Positions 17,553-24,545 of a stretch of DNA of 43,332 bases are shown one piece after another (within the stretch, counting starts at the first letter, position 1; every line of letters begins with the position of its first letter). Both the position numbers and the translations under genes were made by a program. This stretch comes from Opitutus sp. GAS368 (GTDB lineage: Bacteria; Verrucomicrobiota; Verrucomicrobiia; Opitutales; Opitutaceae): contig CAMCHO010000018.1 of assembly GCA_945874455.1 (NCBI GenBank), positions 1 to 43,332 on the forward strand, read 5' to 3'. The notes under the pieces were generated by a model. The model did no database searches. It was given only the letters and a program-made list of their open reading frames with translations, and had not been told where the DNA came from.

Positions 17553-18095
17553 TTACTTGGCGATCGGGGGAAGGGGAGGGGGAGGCGGCATGCGCGTCAA
17601 TGAACTGTTCGCCGCCCGGGTGGAAATCATCTCGGTGGTACGTTGAATTTCAAACTCAGCGTTGCGCTTGTTCACTTTTTCCAGCTCAACTTGCTTCGCG
17701 AGTTCGAAGGCCTCGCGGTTCGCCTTGTCCTTCGACTTCCGGAGACTGTCGAGCTCGATGTCTAGTTTGGAGACTTCTTTAGCTGCCTTATCACCCTCAG
17801 CCAACGCTTTGTCGGTCGCGTCCTTTACTTCTTTGTCGGCCGCTGCGAGTTTGGCGAGCTTGGCTGCTATTTTATCAGCATCCTCTTTCTCGCGCGCGGC
17901 TTGGCGTTCTTTGGCGTCGAGCGAGGCCTTCCGCTCGTTGTCTGCCTTGATTTTAGCTTTGTCGGCTTCGATTTTTTGGGCGGCAGCCAAACGAGATTTT
18001 TCTTTCGCTTCAGTCTCCGTTTGGTAACTGAAGAAAAAGATGAGAAAGGCCCCGAGCATGGCGCCTGGGAAAATGAGATACATCCATTTTTTCAT
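17553..18095 (-). CDS. small membrane-anchored coiled-coil protein with proline-rich tail
   Basis: A 180-residue protein of unknown function. Residues 3-23 form one hydrophobic helix (YLIFPGAMLGAFLIFFFSY) and act as a membrane anchor. Residues 25-150 are almost entirely Ala, Lys, Glu, Asp and Arg and read as a long coiled coil, probably periplasmic. The C-terminus ends in a run of prolines (PPPPPLPPIAK). It is the last gene of the exbB-exbD-exbD-tonB-TPR cluster, 17 bp after a second protein of the same plan and just before the terminator. The layout recalls TolA-like stalk proteins, but there is no TolA C-terminal domain. Function is not known to me. Confidence 0.82.
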   Translation of the reverse strand: MKKWMYLIFPGAMLGAFLIFFFSYQTETEAKEKSRLAAAQKIEADKAKIKADNERKASLDAKERQAAREKEDADKIAAKLAKLAAADKEVKDATDKALAEGDKAAKEVSKLDIELDSLRKSKDKANREAFELAKQVELEKVNKRNAEFEIQRTTEMISTRAANSSLTRMPPPPPLPPIAK

Positions 18096-18112
18096 GGGGA
18101 GAATTTATTGGG

Positions 18113-18670
18113 TTATTTTTTGACAGCGGCGGCAGCAGCGGCAGCAGCAGCGGCTTTGGCCGCGGCTTCAGCGGCCACATCGGCAGCGGCGATCCGATCC
18201 AGAACGATAGCGAGACTGCGGGTATTAGCCTCGGCCTTTTTTACGTAGTCACGTTGGAAGGCAACCTCCTCAACCAACTTTTTCTTATCAGATTCGATTT
18301 TCGAGATTTCTTTCTTTTCTTCCTCGATCTCCTTCTTGAGGCGTTTGGCTTGTTGCTCAAGCTTGTCCGTTTCGCGCTGCGCCCGAAATTTAGCCTGCAT
18401 GGCCTTCTCGCGCATATCCTTGTCCGCGAGATCCTTTTTTTCGTTAGCGGCCTTCTCGAGCTTCCGCTTCTCTTGGGAGGCGAGGGCGTCTTTCACGGCC
18501 TTTTCCCGGCCGCGGGCATCCTCGGCGAGCTTTGCTTCGATGACGGCGCGCGCCTTGCGTTCACCTTCAGCCAAACGAGCTTCATATCCGGAGCTGTATT
18601 GCCAGTAAACCGTACCAAAGATCACAAGCCCGATCAAAGGCGGGAAAACATATAAATATTTCGTCTTCAT
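18113..18670 (-). CDS. small membrane-anchored coiled-coil protein with polyalanine tail
   Basis: A 185-residue protein built like its neighbour: one N-terminal hydrophobic helix (residues 5-24, LYVFPPLIGLVIFGTVYW), then a highly charged coiled coil (30-155) with KRLKKEIEEEKKEISKIES, and finally an alanine-rich tail (about 160-183) that includes ten consecutive alanines. The start at 18670 (MKTKYLYVFPP) is chosen because the segment further upstream overlaps the TPR gene and is not hydrophobic. It is 31 bp downstream of the TPR gene. The shared plan with the next gene suggests an old duplication or a pair of interacting stalk proteins. No known family was recognised. Confidence 0.8.
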   Translation of the reverse strand: MKTKYLYVFPPLIGLVIFGTVYWQYSSGYEARLAEGERKARAVIEAKLAEDARGREKAVKDALASQEKRKLEKAANEKKDLADKDMREKAMQAKFRAQRETDKLEQQAKRLKKEIEEEKKEISKIESDKKKLVEEVAFQRDYVKKAEANTRSLAIVLDRIAAADVAAEAAAKAAAAAAAAAAVKK

Positions 18671-18701
18671 TTTAGAATTTAAGCGAGAGGGGTGTACGTA
18701 A

Positions 18702-20135
18702 TCAGAGGCTCTTGGGCGATTTTGAACTGTCGCGATCAGCGATCGCGGCCAGAATGGCATCTTTCAGGCGAGCGAGGTAGGCGTCTTTTTCTTTTTTTGG
18801 ATCACTGAGTGCCTCAGCTTGGCTGATCGACTTAAGTGCCTCGTCGAAGTCCTCAACCTCGTACGAGACGTTGGCCAAGAGTGTGTGCACAGCATAAGGT
18901 CTGTCTAGGCCGCCCTTGCGCAAAGCTTCTCGGTAATGATGGCGGGCATCCTTCATTTTTTCATCTTGCCGGTAGATTTCACCGATCTGGAGGTCGAACT
19001 GGCCATTCGCGGGGAAAAGTTTTGTGGCTTCTTTCAGTACAGACAGTGCGTCGAGATTACGGTTAATTTGCAGATAATAATAGCCGAGATAGATCCAGTT
19101 TTTTGGATCATTTTCGATACCGCCGCCCTTGAGGCCCGCATAGAGGAGGTCAGTCGCCTTACCGAATTGGTTAACTTGAATGTAAAGGCTGACCAAATTG
19201 AAGTTATCTTTGGGAGTATTCATGAAGCCCTGCGCTTGGGCTCGCTCAACGGTGTTGATTGCGCGGATGAAATGGGGCCGAGCTGTCGACTCGTCATTAT
19301 TCTTGTCCGAGGCGAGGTTCAGATAGCTTGCCCAAAGCTGGGGCCAATAGTCTTTCTTCGTCGGAAATTGTTTGACGATCATCTCCAACACTTCGGCGGA
19401 GCGGGCGACATCTGAACCTTGCTGCAAGATTGCCAACAGAAGGAAATAAAGATTTTCCTTCGGACGAATCGACGATTGGAAAAGTTTGTCGATCTCGGCC
19501 CGTGCTAGCTTCAGGAGTTCATGATTGATATTTTTGGGGTCGGCGACGGCCTGCTGAAGTAGAACGGTCGCGTAAAACGACATGATTTCGGGTGTAGGCT
19601 TGGGTGCGGTCGCTAGCCAGCGTTTAATGAACTCCGAAGCTTTCGCGAGGTACTTACGCTGCGCCTCAGGAACTTTGATGGTGGTGGCCTCTTGGTAATT
19701 GATCTGGGCTAAAAACAAAACCATTTCCAGTGTCTTGTTTTTATCGAAGAATTTCGGGGAGCTGGCATCTGAAAGTTGGAGTGCGAGCTCCATCGTCGCC
19801 GCGGATTTAGCCCATTGATCTTTGCCTGCTAACAGCCGAGCCCGCATATCCTGAATAAAGGCTAGATCATAACTAGCGGGACCCACCGTAGGAATTACCG
19901 CATCAAGGAGAGCGATCATCCCGTCCCAGTTTTTTGCGTCCTGGAGTGGTTTGAGCTTTTGGATTTCAGCGCTGACCTTTTCGCTGAGACTCGGAGGTTG
20001 AGCTGGTGGCGCTGGAGGCGGAGTCTGGGCAGAGGACGCTCCGGTCGTAAACACCGCAAGTGCGAGTGCGAGCGACAAAGCAATCTTCGCCGAACGAGCT
20101 TGAGTAGGGCAGGAGGTAAAAAATGAGGCAGTCAC
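18702..20135 (-). CDS. periplasmic TPR-repeat protein of the exb/tonB cluster
   Basis: A 477-residue protein. Residues 1 to about 36 form a signal peptide (basic start, then IALSLALALAVFTTGASSAQ). After a proline-rich linker, the rest is helical repeats; clear TPR-like units include IYLGYYYLQINRNLDALSVL and FDLQIGEIYRQDEKMKDARH, followed by HYREALRKGGL. TPR proteins act as scaffolds. Similar proteins are often encoded beside ExbB/ExbD/TonB in Verrucomicrobiota, so it probably binds the energy-transduction complex in the periplasm. It starts 8 bp after tonB. Base composition is visibly lower in GC than the nuo operon. Confidence 0.85.
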   Translation of the reverse strand: MTASFFTSCPTQARSAKIALSLALALAVFTTGASSAQTPPPAPPAQPPSLSEKVSAEIQKLKPLQDAKNWDGMIALLDAVIPTVGPASYDLAFIQDMRARLLAGKDQWAKSAATMELALQLSDASSPKFFDKNKTLEMVLFLAQINYQEATTIKVPEAQRKYLAKASEFIKRWLATAPKPTPEIMSFYATVLLQQAVADPKNINHELLKLARAEIDKLFQSSIRPKENLYFLLLAILQQGSDVARSAEVLEMIVKQFPTKKDYWPQLWASYLNLASDKNNDESTARPHFIRAINTVERAQAQGFMNTPKDNFNLVSLYIQVNQFGKATDLLYAGLKGGGIENDPKNWIYLGYYYLQINRNLDALSVLKEATKLFPANGQFDLQIGEIYRQDEKMKDARHHYREALRKGGLDRPYAVHTLLANVSYEVEDFDEALKSISQAEALSDPKKEKDAYLARLKDAILAAIADRDSSKSPKSL

Positions 20136-20143
20136 GGGATGAA

Positions 20144-20800
20144 TTAATCCTCGTTAAGGGTGAAGACGATGGGCACCTGCATGTGCGTGTTGACGTTCCG
20201 GCCGCCTTTGCGTCCGGGCTTGAATTTCCACTTGGATACCGCTTGGACGGCGGCAGATTCGAATTCGCGCTGGGACATTTTAACGGCGAATGCATTCTGG
20301 ACGTCACCGTTGGCATCCACGATGAAGTCTACAACGACTTCTCCAGCGATACCCGCGCGGCGCATTTCAAACGGATAGGTAGGCCGACCTTGCAAGCGGG
20401 GAACTGGTTGGTTGTCGAGCATCGACGGGTCGAACACAGCTGCGCCTCGGAATTGGGAGGTATCGCGGTCCCCAGGAATTGTCAGGACGCCGACGGCAGG
20501 CCTCATTCCTTCGGGTGGCGGGGGTTGGACCTTTTGAACAAATGAGGTATCGGTCACGATCTGGGGCACGTCCGTGAGCATAGGGGGCGCTAAGTCCATC
20601 GGCTTGATCGGTTCATCCGTAGCCTCCACTTTTTCCGGCTCATCGGGTTCTAGTTTGGGCATTTCCATCAACAGGACTTTGGGTGCCTCCAAGGCGACGG
20701 GCTTAGGCTTCGGTTCGAACTTGATCAGCATCTCGCCGAAAAAGATACCCCCGTGGATAAACGCTGACAGGAAAACTCCTAGGATGAGGTCGCTACGCAT
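20144..20800 (-). CDS. tonB: TonB-family energy transducer
   Basis: A 218-residue protein with the three-part TonB plan: an N-terminal membrane helix (residues 5-24, ILGVFLSAFIHGGIFFGE), a Pro/Glu-rich periplasm-spanning linker (about 28-75, with EPKPKPVALEAP and KLEPDEPEKVEA), and a C-terminal TonB domain (about 135-215) with YPFEMRRAGIAGEVVVDF and VSKWKFKPGRKGG. TonB transmits proton-motive force from ExbB/ExbD to outer-membrane receptors. The histidine at about residue 16 in the membrane helix corresponds to the one needed in E. coli TonB. It lies 17 bp after the second exbD. Confidence 0.92.
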   Translation of the reverse strand: MRSDLILGVFLSAFIHGGIFFGEMLIKFEPKPKPVALEAPKVLLMEMPKLEPDEPEKVEATDEPIKPMDLAPPMLTDVPQIVTDTSFVQKVQPPPPEGMRPAVGVLTIPGDRDTSQFRGAAVFDPSMLDNQPVPRLQGRPTYPFEMRRAGIAGEVVVDFIVDANGDVQNAFAVKMSQREFESAAVQAVSKWKFKPGRKGGRNVNTHMQVPIVFTLNED

Positions 20801-20817
20801 GGGAAAAGTTCCGGAGG

Positions 20818-21267
20818 TTATTTACCCGTGGGCTGTACGGTGGTTTGAACGGATACTTGGGCGATCCCTGCCTTGCGAATTTCATCAAGAGCAAGGACGG
20901 CAGCCCCAAAGCGGGCTTTGTTGTCGCCCTGCACGAGTACGCGGGGATTGGCTTCGCGGTTCTTGTAATCTACGAGCCGCGGAGCAATTTCGGCTACCGT
21001 AATTAACTCTGGGGCCGAGCCGACGCCCTGCTTCCAATAACAATTTCCCGAGTCGGACACCTGTAGGTAGACCGTGGGATCATTGGGATTGGGCTGGCTG
21101 TTCGGGTTCGCCACGGGGAGATCGACCGGGATCGAAGCGATTTTGTTCAGCGAGAGAGTGAACAATACGAACGTCGCCAAAAGGAAGAAGATGACGTCGA
21201 TGAGGGGGATAATCTCAATGCGCGCTTTTTTCTTGCCATCATCTACGTGTGAGCTGGATCCGGACAT
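20818..21267 (-). CDS. exbD: ExbD/TolR-family protein, second copy
   Basis: A 149-residue biopolymer-transport protein. Residues 15-38 contain the signature IPLIDVIFFLLATFVLFTLS; its aspartate is the protonatable residue equivalent to Asp25 of E. coli ExbD. The periplasmic part (about 45-149) has the expected TolR-like fold with VLVQGDNKARFGAAVLALDE. The first 40 residues are nearly identical to those of the upstream exbD, and the nucleotide sequences match there too, so the pair arose by tandem duplication with partial homogenisation. It lies 35 bp after the first copy. Confidence 0.92.
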   Translation of the reverse strand: MSGSSSHVDDGKKKARIEIIPLIDVIFFLLATFVLFTLSLNKIASIPVDLPVANPNSQPNPNDPTVYLQVSDSGNCYWKQGVGSAPELITVAEIAPRLVDYKNREANPRVLVQGDNKARFGAAVLALDEIRKAGIAQVSVQTTVQPTGK

Positions 21268-21302
21268 AGAATTAAAGAGGGGGATTGATTCTGCCCGAAG
21301 GG

Positions 21303-21731
21303 TTAGCGGCTGATTGCACGAACCTGAGTCTCAATAAAGATCTTCTTGAAGCCAGCCTTACGGGCTTCGTCGAAGACATAAATGGCCTGATTGAAGGGCG
21401 CATTATCATCGCCATTGATCAGGATCCGACCTTCTGGATTCGAAACGTAGTAGGCCTTCAACCGGTTGAGGAATTCATTGAGGTCAACGAATTCTTTATC
21501 CCAAGCGAGACTGCCTTGCTCGGTGACTGATACCGTGGCCGTCCCGGCGGTTTCGCGTTCGACACCACTGTCCGCCTGAGGAAGGACTACCGGCACACCT
21601 TGGGGAGTATTCAGCGAGAGCGTGAACAACACGAAAGTGGCGAGCAGAAAGAAAATAACGTCGATGAGAGGGATGATCTCAATGCGCGCCTTTTTCTTGC
21701 CGCCGCTATTACCGCCTGATGATCCGGACAT
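21303..21731 (-). CDS. exbD: ExbD/TolR-family protein, first copy
   Basis: A 142-residue biopolymer-transport protein with the membrane segment IPLIDVIFFLLATFVLFTLS near residues 19-38 and the periplasmic domain ending ARKAGFKKIFIETQVRAIS. The region after the membrane helix differs from the second copy (GVPVVLPQADS rather than SIPVDLPVANP), so the two likely form distinct or mixed dimers within one ExbB pore. It follows exbB by 49 bp. Confidence 0.92.
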   Translation of the reverse strand: MSGSSGGNSGGKKKARIEIIPLIDVIFFLLATFVLFTLSLNTPQGVPVVLPQADSGVERETAGTATVSVTEQGSLAWDKEFVDLNEFLNRLKAYYVSNPEGRILINGDDNAPFNQAIYVFDEARKAGFKKIFIETQVRAISR

Positions 21732-21780
21732 GGTGGAGGGTGGCTGGAGTGACTAATTTACCGAGAACGGGGTGCAGAAC

Positions 21781-22470
21781 TTAGCGAGCGAACGGCGCAT
21801 TGGTCTCGGACTTCTTGACCAAGATTTCGAGAGCGTGGGAGGCGTCACTGACCTCTTGCTTCGCCTGTTCGGTGCGGGCGTTAAGATAGTTGAACGGGAG
21901 CAGTGCCATGATCGCGATCAAGAGACCTGCCGCCGTGGCGATCAACGCTTCGGCTACGCCGCCGGTGATTGCACCGGACGCAGCCGCCAGATTTCCGCCG
22001 CCGAGGGCGCCGAAGGTTTTCATCATGCCGGTAACCGTACCAAGAAGACCCAACATCGGTGCCGCCGTGATGACGGTATCCAAGGTCGCCATACCCTGGC
22101 TGAAACGCCCGAGCTCTTGTCCAGAAGCGCGGACAAAGGCATTGGACATTGAATATTCCTTGTTATTCAGCGTGTAAACCAAGATGCGGGCGATAAAATC
22201 TTTGCTCTTTTTGCCAATCGCGAGCGCTCCCGCGATGTCGCGCTTCTCGACCAATTCCAGCATCTTCTCGACCGCTTGCGCTTCGCGGGTGCCGTTCTCA
22301 CGGATGATAAAGAGGAGTCGTTCAACCACGACGGTGATGCCGACGAACGACAACAATAAGATTGGCCACATGATTTCTTTGCCGGCGTGAAAGAGGTCCA
22401 TCATGGACATTTCAGTGCCGTCGGGATTCATGAGCAGGATCGCCAAGGGGATTTCGACTAGGTTGATCAT
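21781..22470 (-). CDS. exbB: ExbB/TolQ/MotA-family proton channel
   Basis: A 229-residue membrane protein. The first helix is at about 33-55 (IMWPILLLSFVGITVVVERL), then a cytoplasmic region, then the MotA/TolQ/ExbB domain with TVITAAPMLGLLGTVTGMMK and AEALIATAAGLLIAIMALLP. The threonine in the LLGTVTGM segment and the following helix line the proton path in known ExbB and TolQ proteins. It is the first gene of the cluster; 320-390 bp of non-coding DNA and the two tRNA genes lie upstream on the same strand. A later ATG (about residue 23, MMDLF) is a possible alternative start. Confidence 0.93.
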   Translation of the reverse strand: MINLVEIPLAILLMNPDGTEMSMMDLFHAGKEIMWPILLLSFVGITVVVERLLFIIRENGTREAQAVEKMLELVEKRDIAGALAIGKKSKDFIARILVYTLNNKEYSMSNAFVRASGQELGRFSQGMATLDTVITAAPMLGLLGTVTGMMKTFGALGGGNLAAASGAITGGVAEALIATAAGLLIAIMALLPFNYLNARTEQAKQEVSDASHALEILVKKSETNAPFAR

Positions 22471-22784
22471 AAGAGGTGGACGTTTTTTAGTGGATTATTC
22501 TGTGAGGATTAAGAGAAAGATTCGTAAGGTCAGGCCGGCTGAAGGACGCGCGAGCGATGAAAATGCTCATTAATAAATCTTCAAGGACTCAACTCCATCA
22601 AGCGCTAAGGGACCAAGTGTTGCTGCTAGAGTTTTTCGCGTTAGGCCACGGCGCGCAAGAGATGGCGATCTGGAAATTCAACATGTCTCGGGAGTGTTTT
22701 CGGGGAGCGAAAAAATGAAAAGTGACGAAATAGGTGTGAACGAAACTTGGCTGTCAACTTTCTTTGTGGGGAAGTGTGGTGAAT
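22471..22784 (-). promoter_or_regulatory. exbB upstream region with a candidate sigma-70 promoter
   Basis: This non-coding leader is AT-richer than the genome around it. On the - strand TTGACA is present at 22752-22757 (tgtcaa on +), with TATTTC at 22727-22732 after a 19-bp spacer, about 257 bp before exbB. The spacer is longer than the ideal 17 bp and the -10 is imperfect, so this is a candidate only. The leader of about 250 nt would be long enough for regulatory RNA structure, but I do not recognise one. Confidence 0.35.
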
Positions 22785-22858
22785 AATTTTCCTCGGTGAA
22801 ATCAGAGGAGGAATTACGGAACGTAACGCTCCTTTCGGTTTTTTATTGGAGGAAAATT
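22785..22858. other. nested inverted repeats directly 3' of tRNA-Gln
   Basis: The arms aattttcctc (22785-22794) and gaggaaaatt (22849-22858) are perfect 10-bp inverted repeats enclosing 54 bp. Within them is a second hairpin formed by aggag/ctcct (22806-22810 with 22829-22833) and ttacg/cgtaa (22814-22818 with 22822-22826), followed on the + strand by a T-run (22839-22844). The outer right arm touches the encoded CCA end of tRNA-Gln. It may serve as a processing or termination structure for the tRNA transcript; on the - strand no T-tract follows the inner stem. Confidence 0.5.
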
Positions 22859-22931
22859 GGCTGCCCGACTAGGAGTCGAACCTAGACAAAACGAGTCAGA
22901 GTCGTTTGTGCTACCATTACACAATCGGGCA
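22858..22931 (-). tRNA. tRNA-Gln (anticodon CTG)
   Basis: The - strand folds as a full cloverleaf: acceptor TGCCCGA/TCGGGCA, D-arm GTGT/GCAC, anticodon stem AACGA/TCGTT with loop CTCTGAC (anticodon CTG), and T-arm CTAGG/CCTAG with loop TTCGACT. The discriminator base is G (22861), as usual for tRNA-Gln, and CCA is encoded at 22858-22860. The mature body is 71 nt. It lies 51 bp downstream of tRNA-Thr on the same strand. Confidence 0.96.
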
Positions 22932-22982
22932 GGAAAGATCGCTGGGATGTCGCACAACACGGTCAGGGCAACGTTTGAAAAC

Positions 22983-23057
22983 TGGAGCCGGCGATGGGAT
23001 TCGAACCCGCAACCGCCTGTTTACAAAACAGGTGCTCTACCATTGAGCTACGCCGGC
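22983..23057 (-). tRNA. tRNA-Thr (anticodon TGT)
   Basis: The - strand gives acceptor GCCGGCG/CGCCGGC, D-arm GCTC/GAGC, anticodon stem CCTGT/ACAGG with loop TTTGTAA (anticodon TGT), and a T-arm with loop TTCGAAT. The T-stem has a G-U and one C-A mismatch in its outer two pairs. Discriminator T at 22986 and an encoded CCA at 22983-22985 complete the gene. A TAAATA element lies 8-13 bp upstream of the 5' end on the - strand and could be a -10 box. It is probably co-transcribed with tRNA-Gln. Confidence 0.94.
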
Positions 23058-23588
23058 GAACTACTATTTAGGGTCAAGTTGTGAAGGTTAATGTGGCGGA
23101 TTTCGACGCCTTGTTTCTGTGGTATCTCTACACTCCAGTGACAGCGAAGGGGGAAAGGGGGCGAAAAACATGGGCTGTGAAAGAACAACGGTTCGTGGCC
23201 TGCATCGTCACCGCAAGAACGCTGTTTTCTACGGACGAGAGCCAGAGTGGGGCAAGCAAATTTGCGTAAGTCGAACCCCAATATGTTTTCGGTCGGCACT
23301 CGTCGGCTTAATGACGAGGTCGCGAACATCGCACGATTACGTGGTCGTCTTGCGGCCGTTAGTGCCGGCGCAGGGGCGGTGGAATGCATTGGCGTGAACA
23401 CGCGCCGCTCCCGCCGCGAGCGGTGGAGCGGGCGTAAGAGGAGGACGTGCCGTGCAGGTTGCGTGCGAGGGGGCGAATTCCCCGTTGCTGAGCTGAGGGG
23501 GGCGGTGGGCGTAATTATTGTGATGATACGGGGGCGGCTCTCGCTGGGTGGAACGTCCCACGGCGTGTAACTGGAGGTGAGGTCGCTC
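23058..23588. other. 531-bp non-coding stretch between tRNA-Thr and the transposase relic
   Basis: No gene is supported. Open frames here are proline/arginine/serine-rich and do not resemble known proteins. There is a GC-rich inverted repeat ccgctcc/ggagcgg near 23405-23430. The part nearest 23588 may still belong to the degraded insertion sequence, but I could not find terminal inverted repeats. Confidence 0.4.
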
Positions 23589-24202
23589 GCGGGCCCAAGA
23601 GTTTCCCCAGTGGAGTTTTGCGCGGAGAGTGCGGAGCTGGTGGAGGCCGTGGCGCTCGGCTTCGATCCACTAGGTGCCGGCTTTCTTGATGCGGGCATGG
23701 AGAACGTGGCTGTGGCCGCTTGCCGATGACGCCGGAGCCGATGGCAGATCGAGCGCGAGGGCGCGGGCATAGTCGAGTTGATCGGTGCGATCGCCCAGAT
23801 AGCGAAGCGCGGTGCGCACGGGGGAGTGGTTGTCCGGCTTGTCTGGGGGTTCTTCGCAGAGGCGCAGCGTGGCGAGGACGCTGAGGTGATCGCTAGCGGG
23901 CTGCGGAGCGACGAAGGCTTTGCTGTGGGCTGGGTCGGGCGCGGCGGCGGGATAATGACAGAGGCGAAACTAATCGACACGGCCGTGTGCCGCTGCTCCG
24001 CCCACTGGCCCAGCGCCCACCGACCGAGCGGGCGCAGGCGCTCCACGGTCGCGTCCTCCGCTTCATCGCCGGTGTGGAGCGGGCCGGCGCGGTTTTCCGC
24101 GGCATCGAGCACCGCGGCCATGTGTTCACCCAGCTGCGGATGGCGCTGCAGCCGCGCCACCAAATCCGACACCTTTTCGTCGGACAGAGCGGGACGGTTC
24201 AT
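23589..24202 (-). pseudogene. degraded transposase (IS relic)
   Basis: Two pieces of one transposase are readable on the - strand in different frames. The N-terminal piece starts at 24202 with MNRPALSDEKVSDLVARLQR and runs to GRWALGQWAEQR (about 23985). The C-terminal piece (about 23940-23590) reads VRTALRYLGDRTDQLDYARA, then, allowing two compensating frameshifts, LPIGSGVI..GHSHVLHARIKKAGT, an in-frame TAG where Trp is expected, and WIEAERHGLHQLRTLRAKLH. The catalytic middle is missing. The IGSG..SGH motif is typical of the C-terminus of several DDE transposase groups; ISKra4-like is my best guess, but the family is uncertain. No intact gene or terminal repeats remain. Confidence 0.65.
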
Positions 24203-24339
24203 CCGATTGGACCGTGCTGAACCCCGCCCAATTTGTTTAGCCCAAAGCAGGTTCGTGCTTCCTTCGCGAATTACCGTCTCACCCCAACGCCATTCTTCCC
24301 TTCGATTCTCCCTTCCGCCTTTCTTCCCGACGGCTGACT

Positions 24340-24545
24340 TCACCTCCTGTTAAACGCGGCCATGACGGGGTGGTGATGGCCGGGAGGTGATGGCGGTGTT
24401 GACCGCGGTCGCGGAGTTCTTTGTGCGGTGTCGGGCTGGGCTGAGTCACCATCCGCACGAGGATACCTCGCTGGCGGACCTCGAAATCGCTTTGCGCGTG
24501 ATGGTGGACTTTCTCGAAAGAATGGCCCAGCAACACGCGTCATGA
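24340..24545 (+). pseudogene. 3' remnant of an allantoate amidohydrolase-like (M20) gene
   Basis: The frame at 24355-24381 reads RGHDGVVMA, matching the GHD(A/G)xxMA motif near the C-terminus of AllC-type zinc amidohydrolases. After a frameshift between about 24382 and 24390 the next frame continues VAEFFVRCRAGLSHHPHEDT and SLADLEIALRVMVDFLERMA, matching the family's C-terminal FVxCxxGxSHxPxE motif and last helix. The last frame stays open from an ATG at 24390 (51 codons) to a stop at 24543-24545. That stop overlaps the allantoinase start by ATGA. Everything N-terminal to the GHD motif is gone, replaced by DNA next to a transposase relic. The stub may still matter for translation of the downstream gene. 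Confidence 0.62.

Noticed and set aside
22806-22844. A + strand intrinsic terminator (hairpin plus T-run)
   Set aside because: No + strand gene precedes it, so it is kept only as part of the nested inverted repeats.
23048-24343. A 431-codon - strand frame overlapping tRNA-Thr
   Set aside because: Only its first part looks like protein; the rest is Ser/Pro/Arg-rich and runs through the tRNA gene. The real content is a transposase relic in more than one frame.
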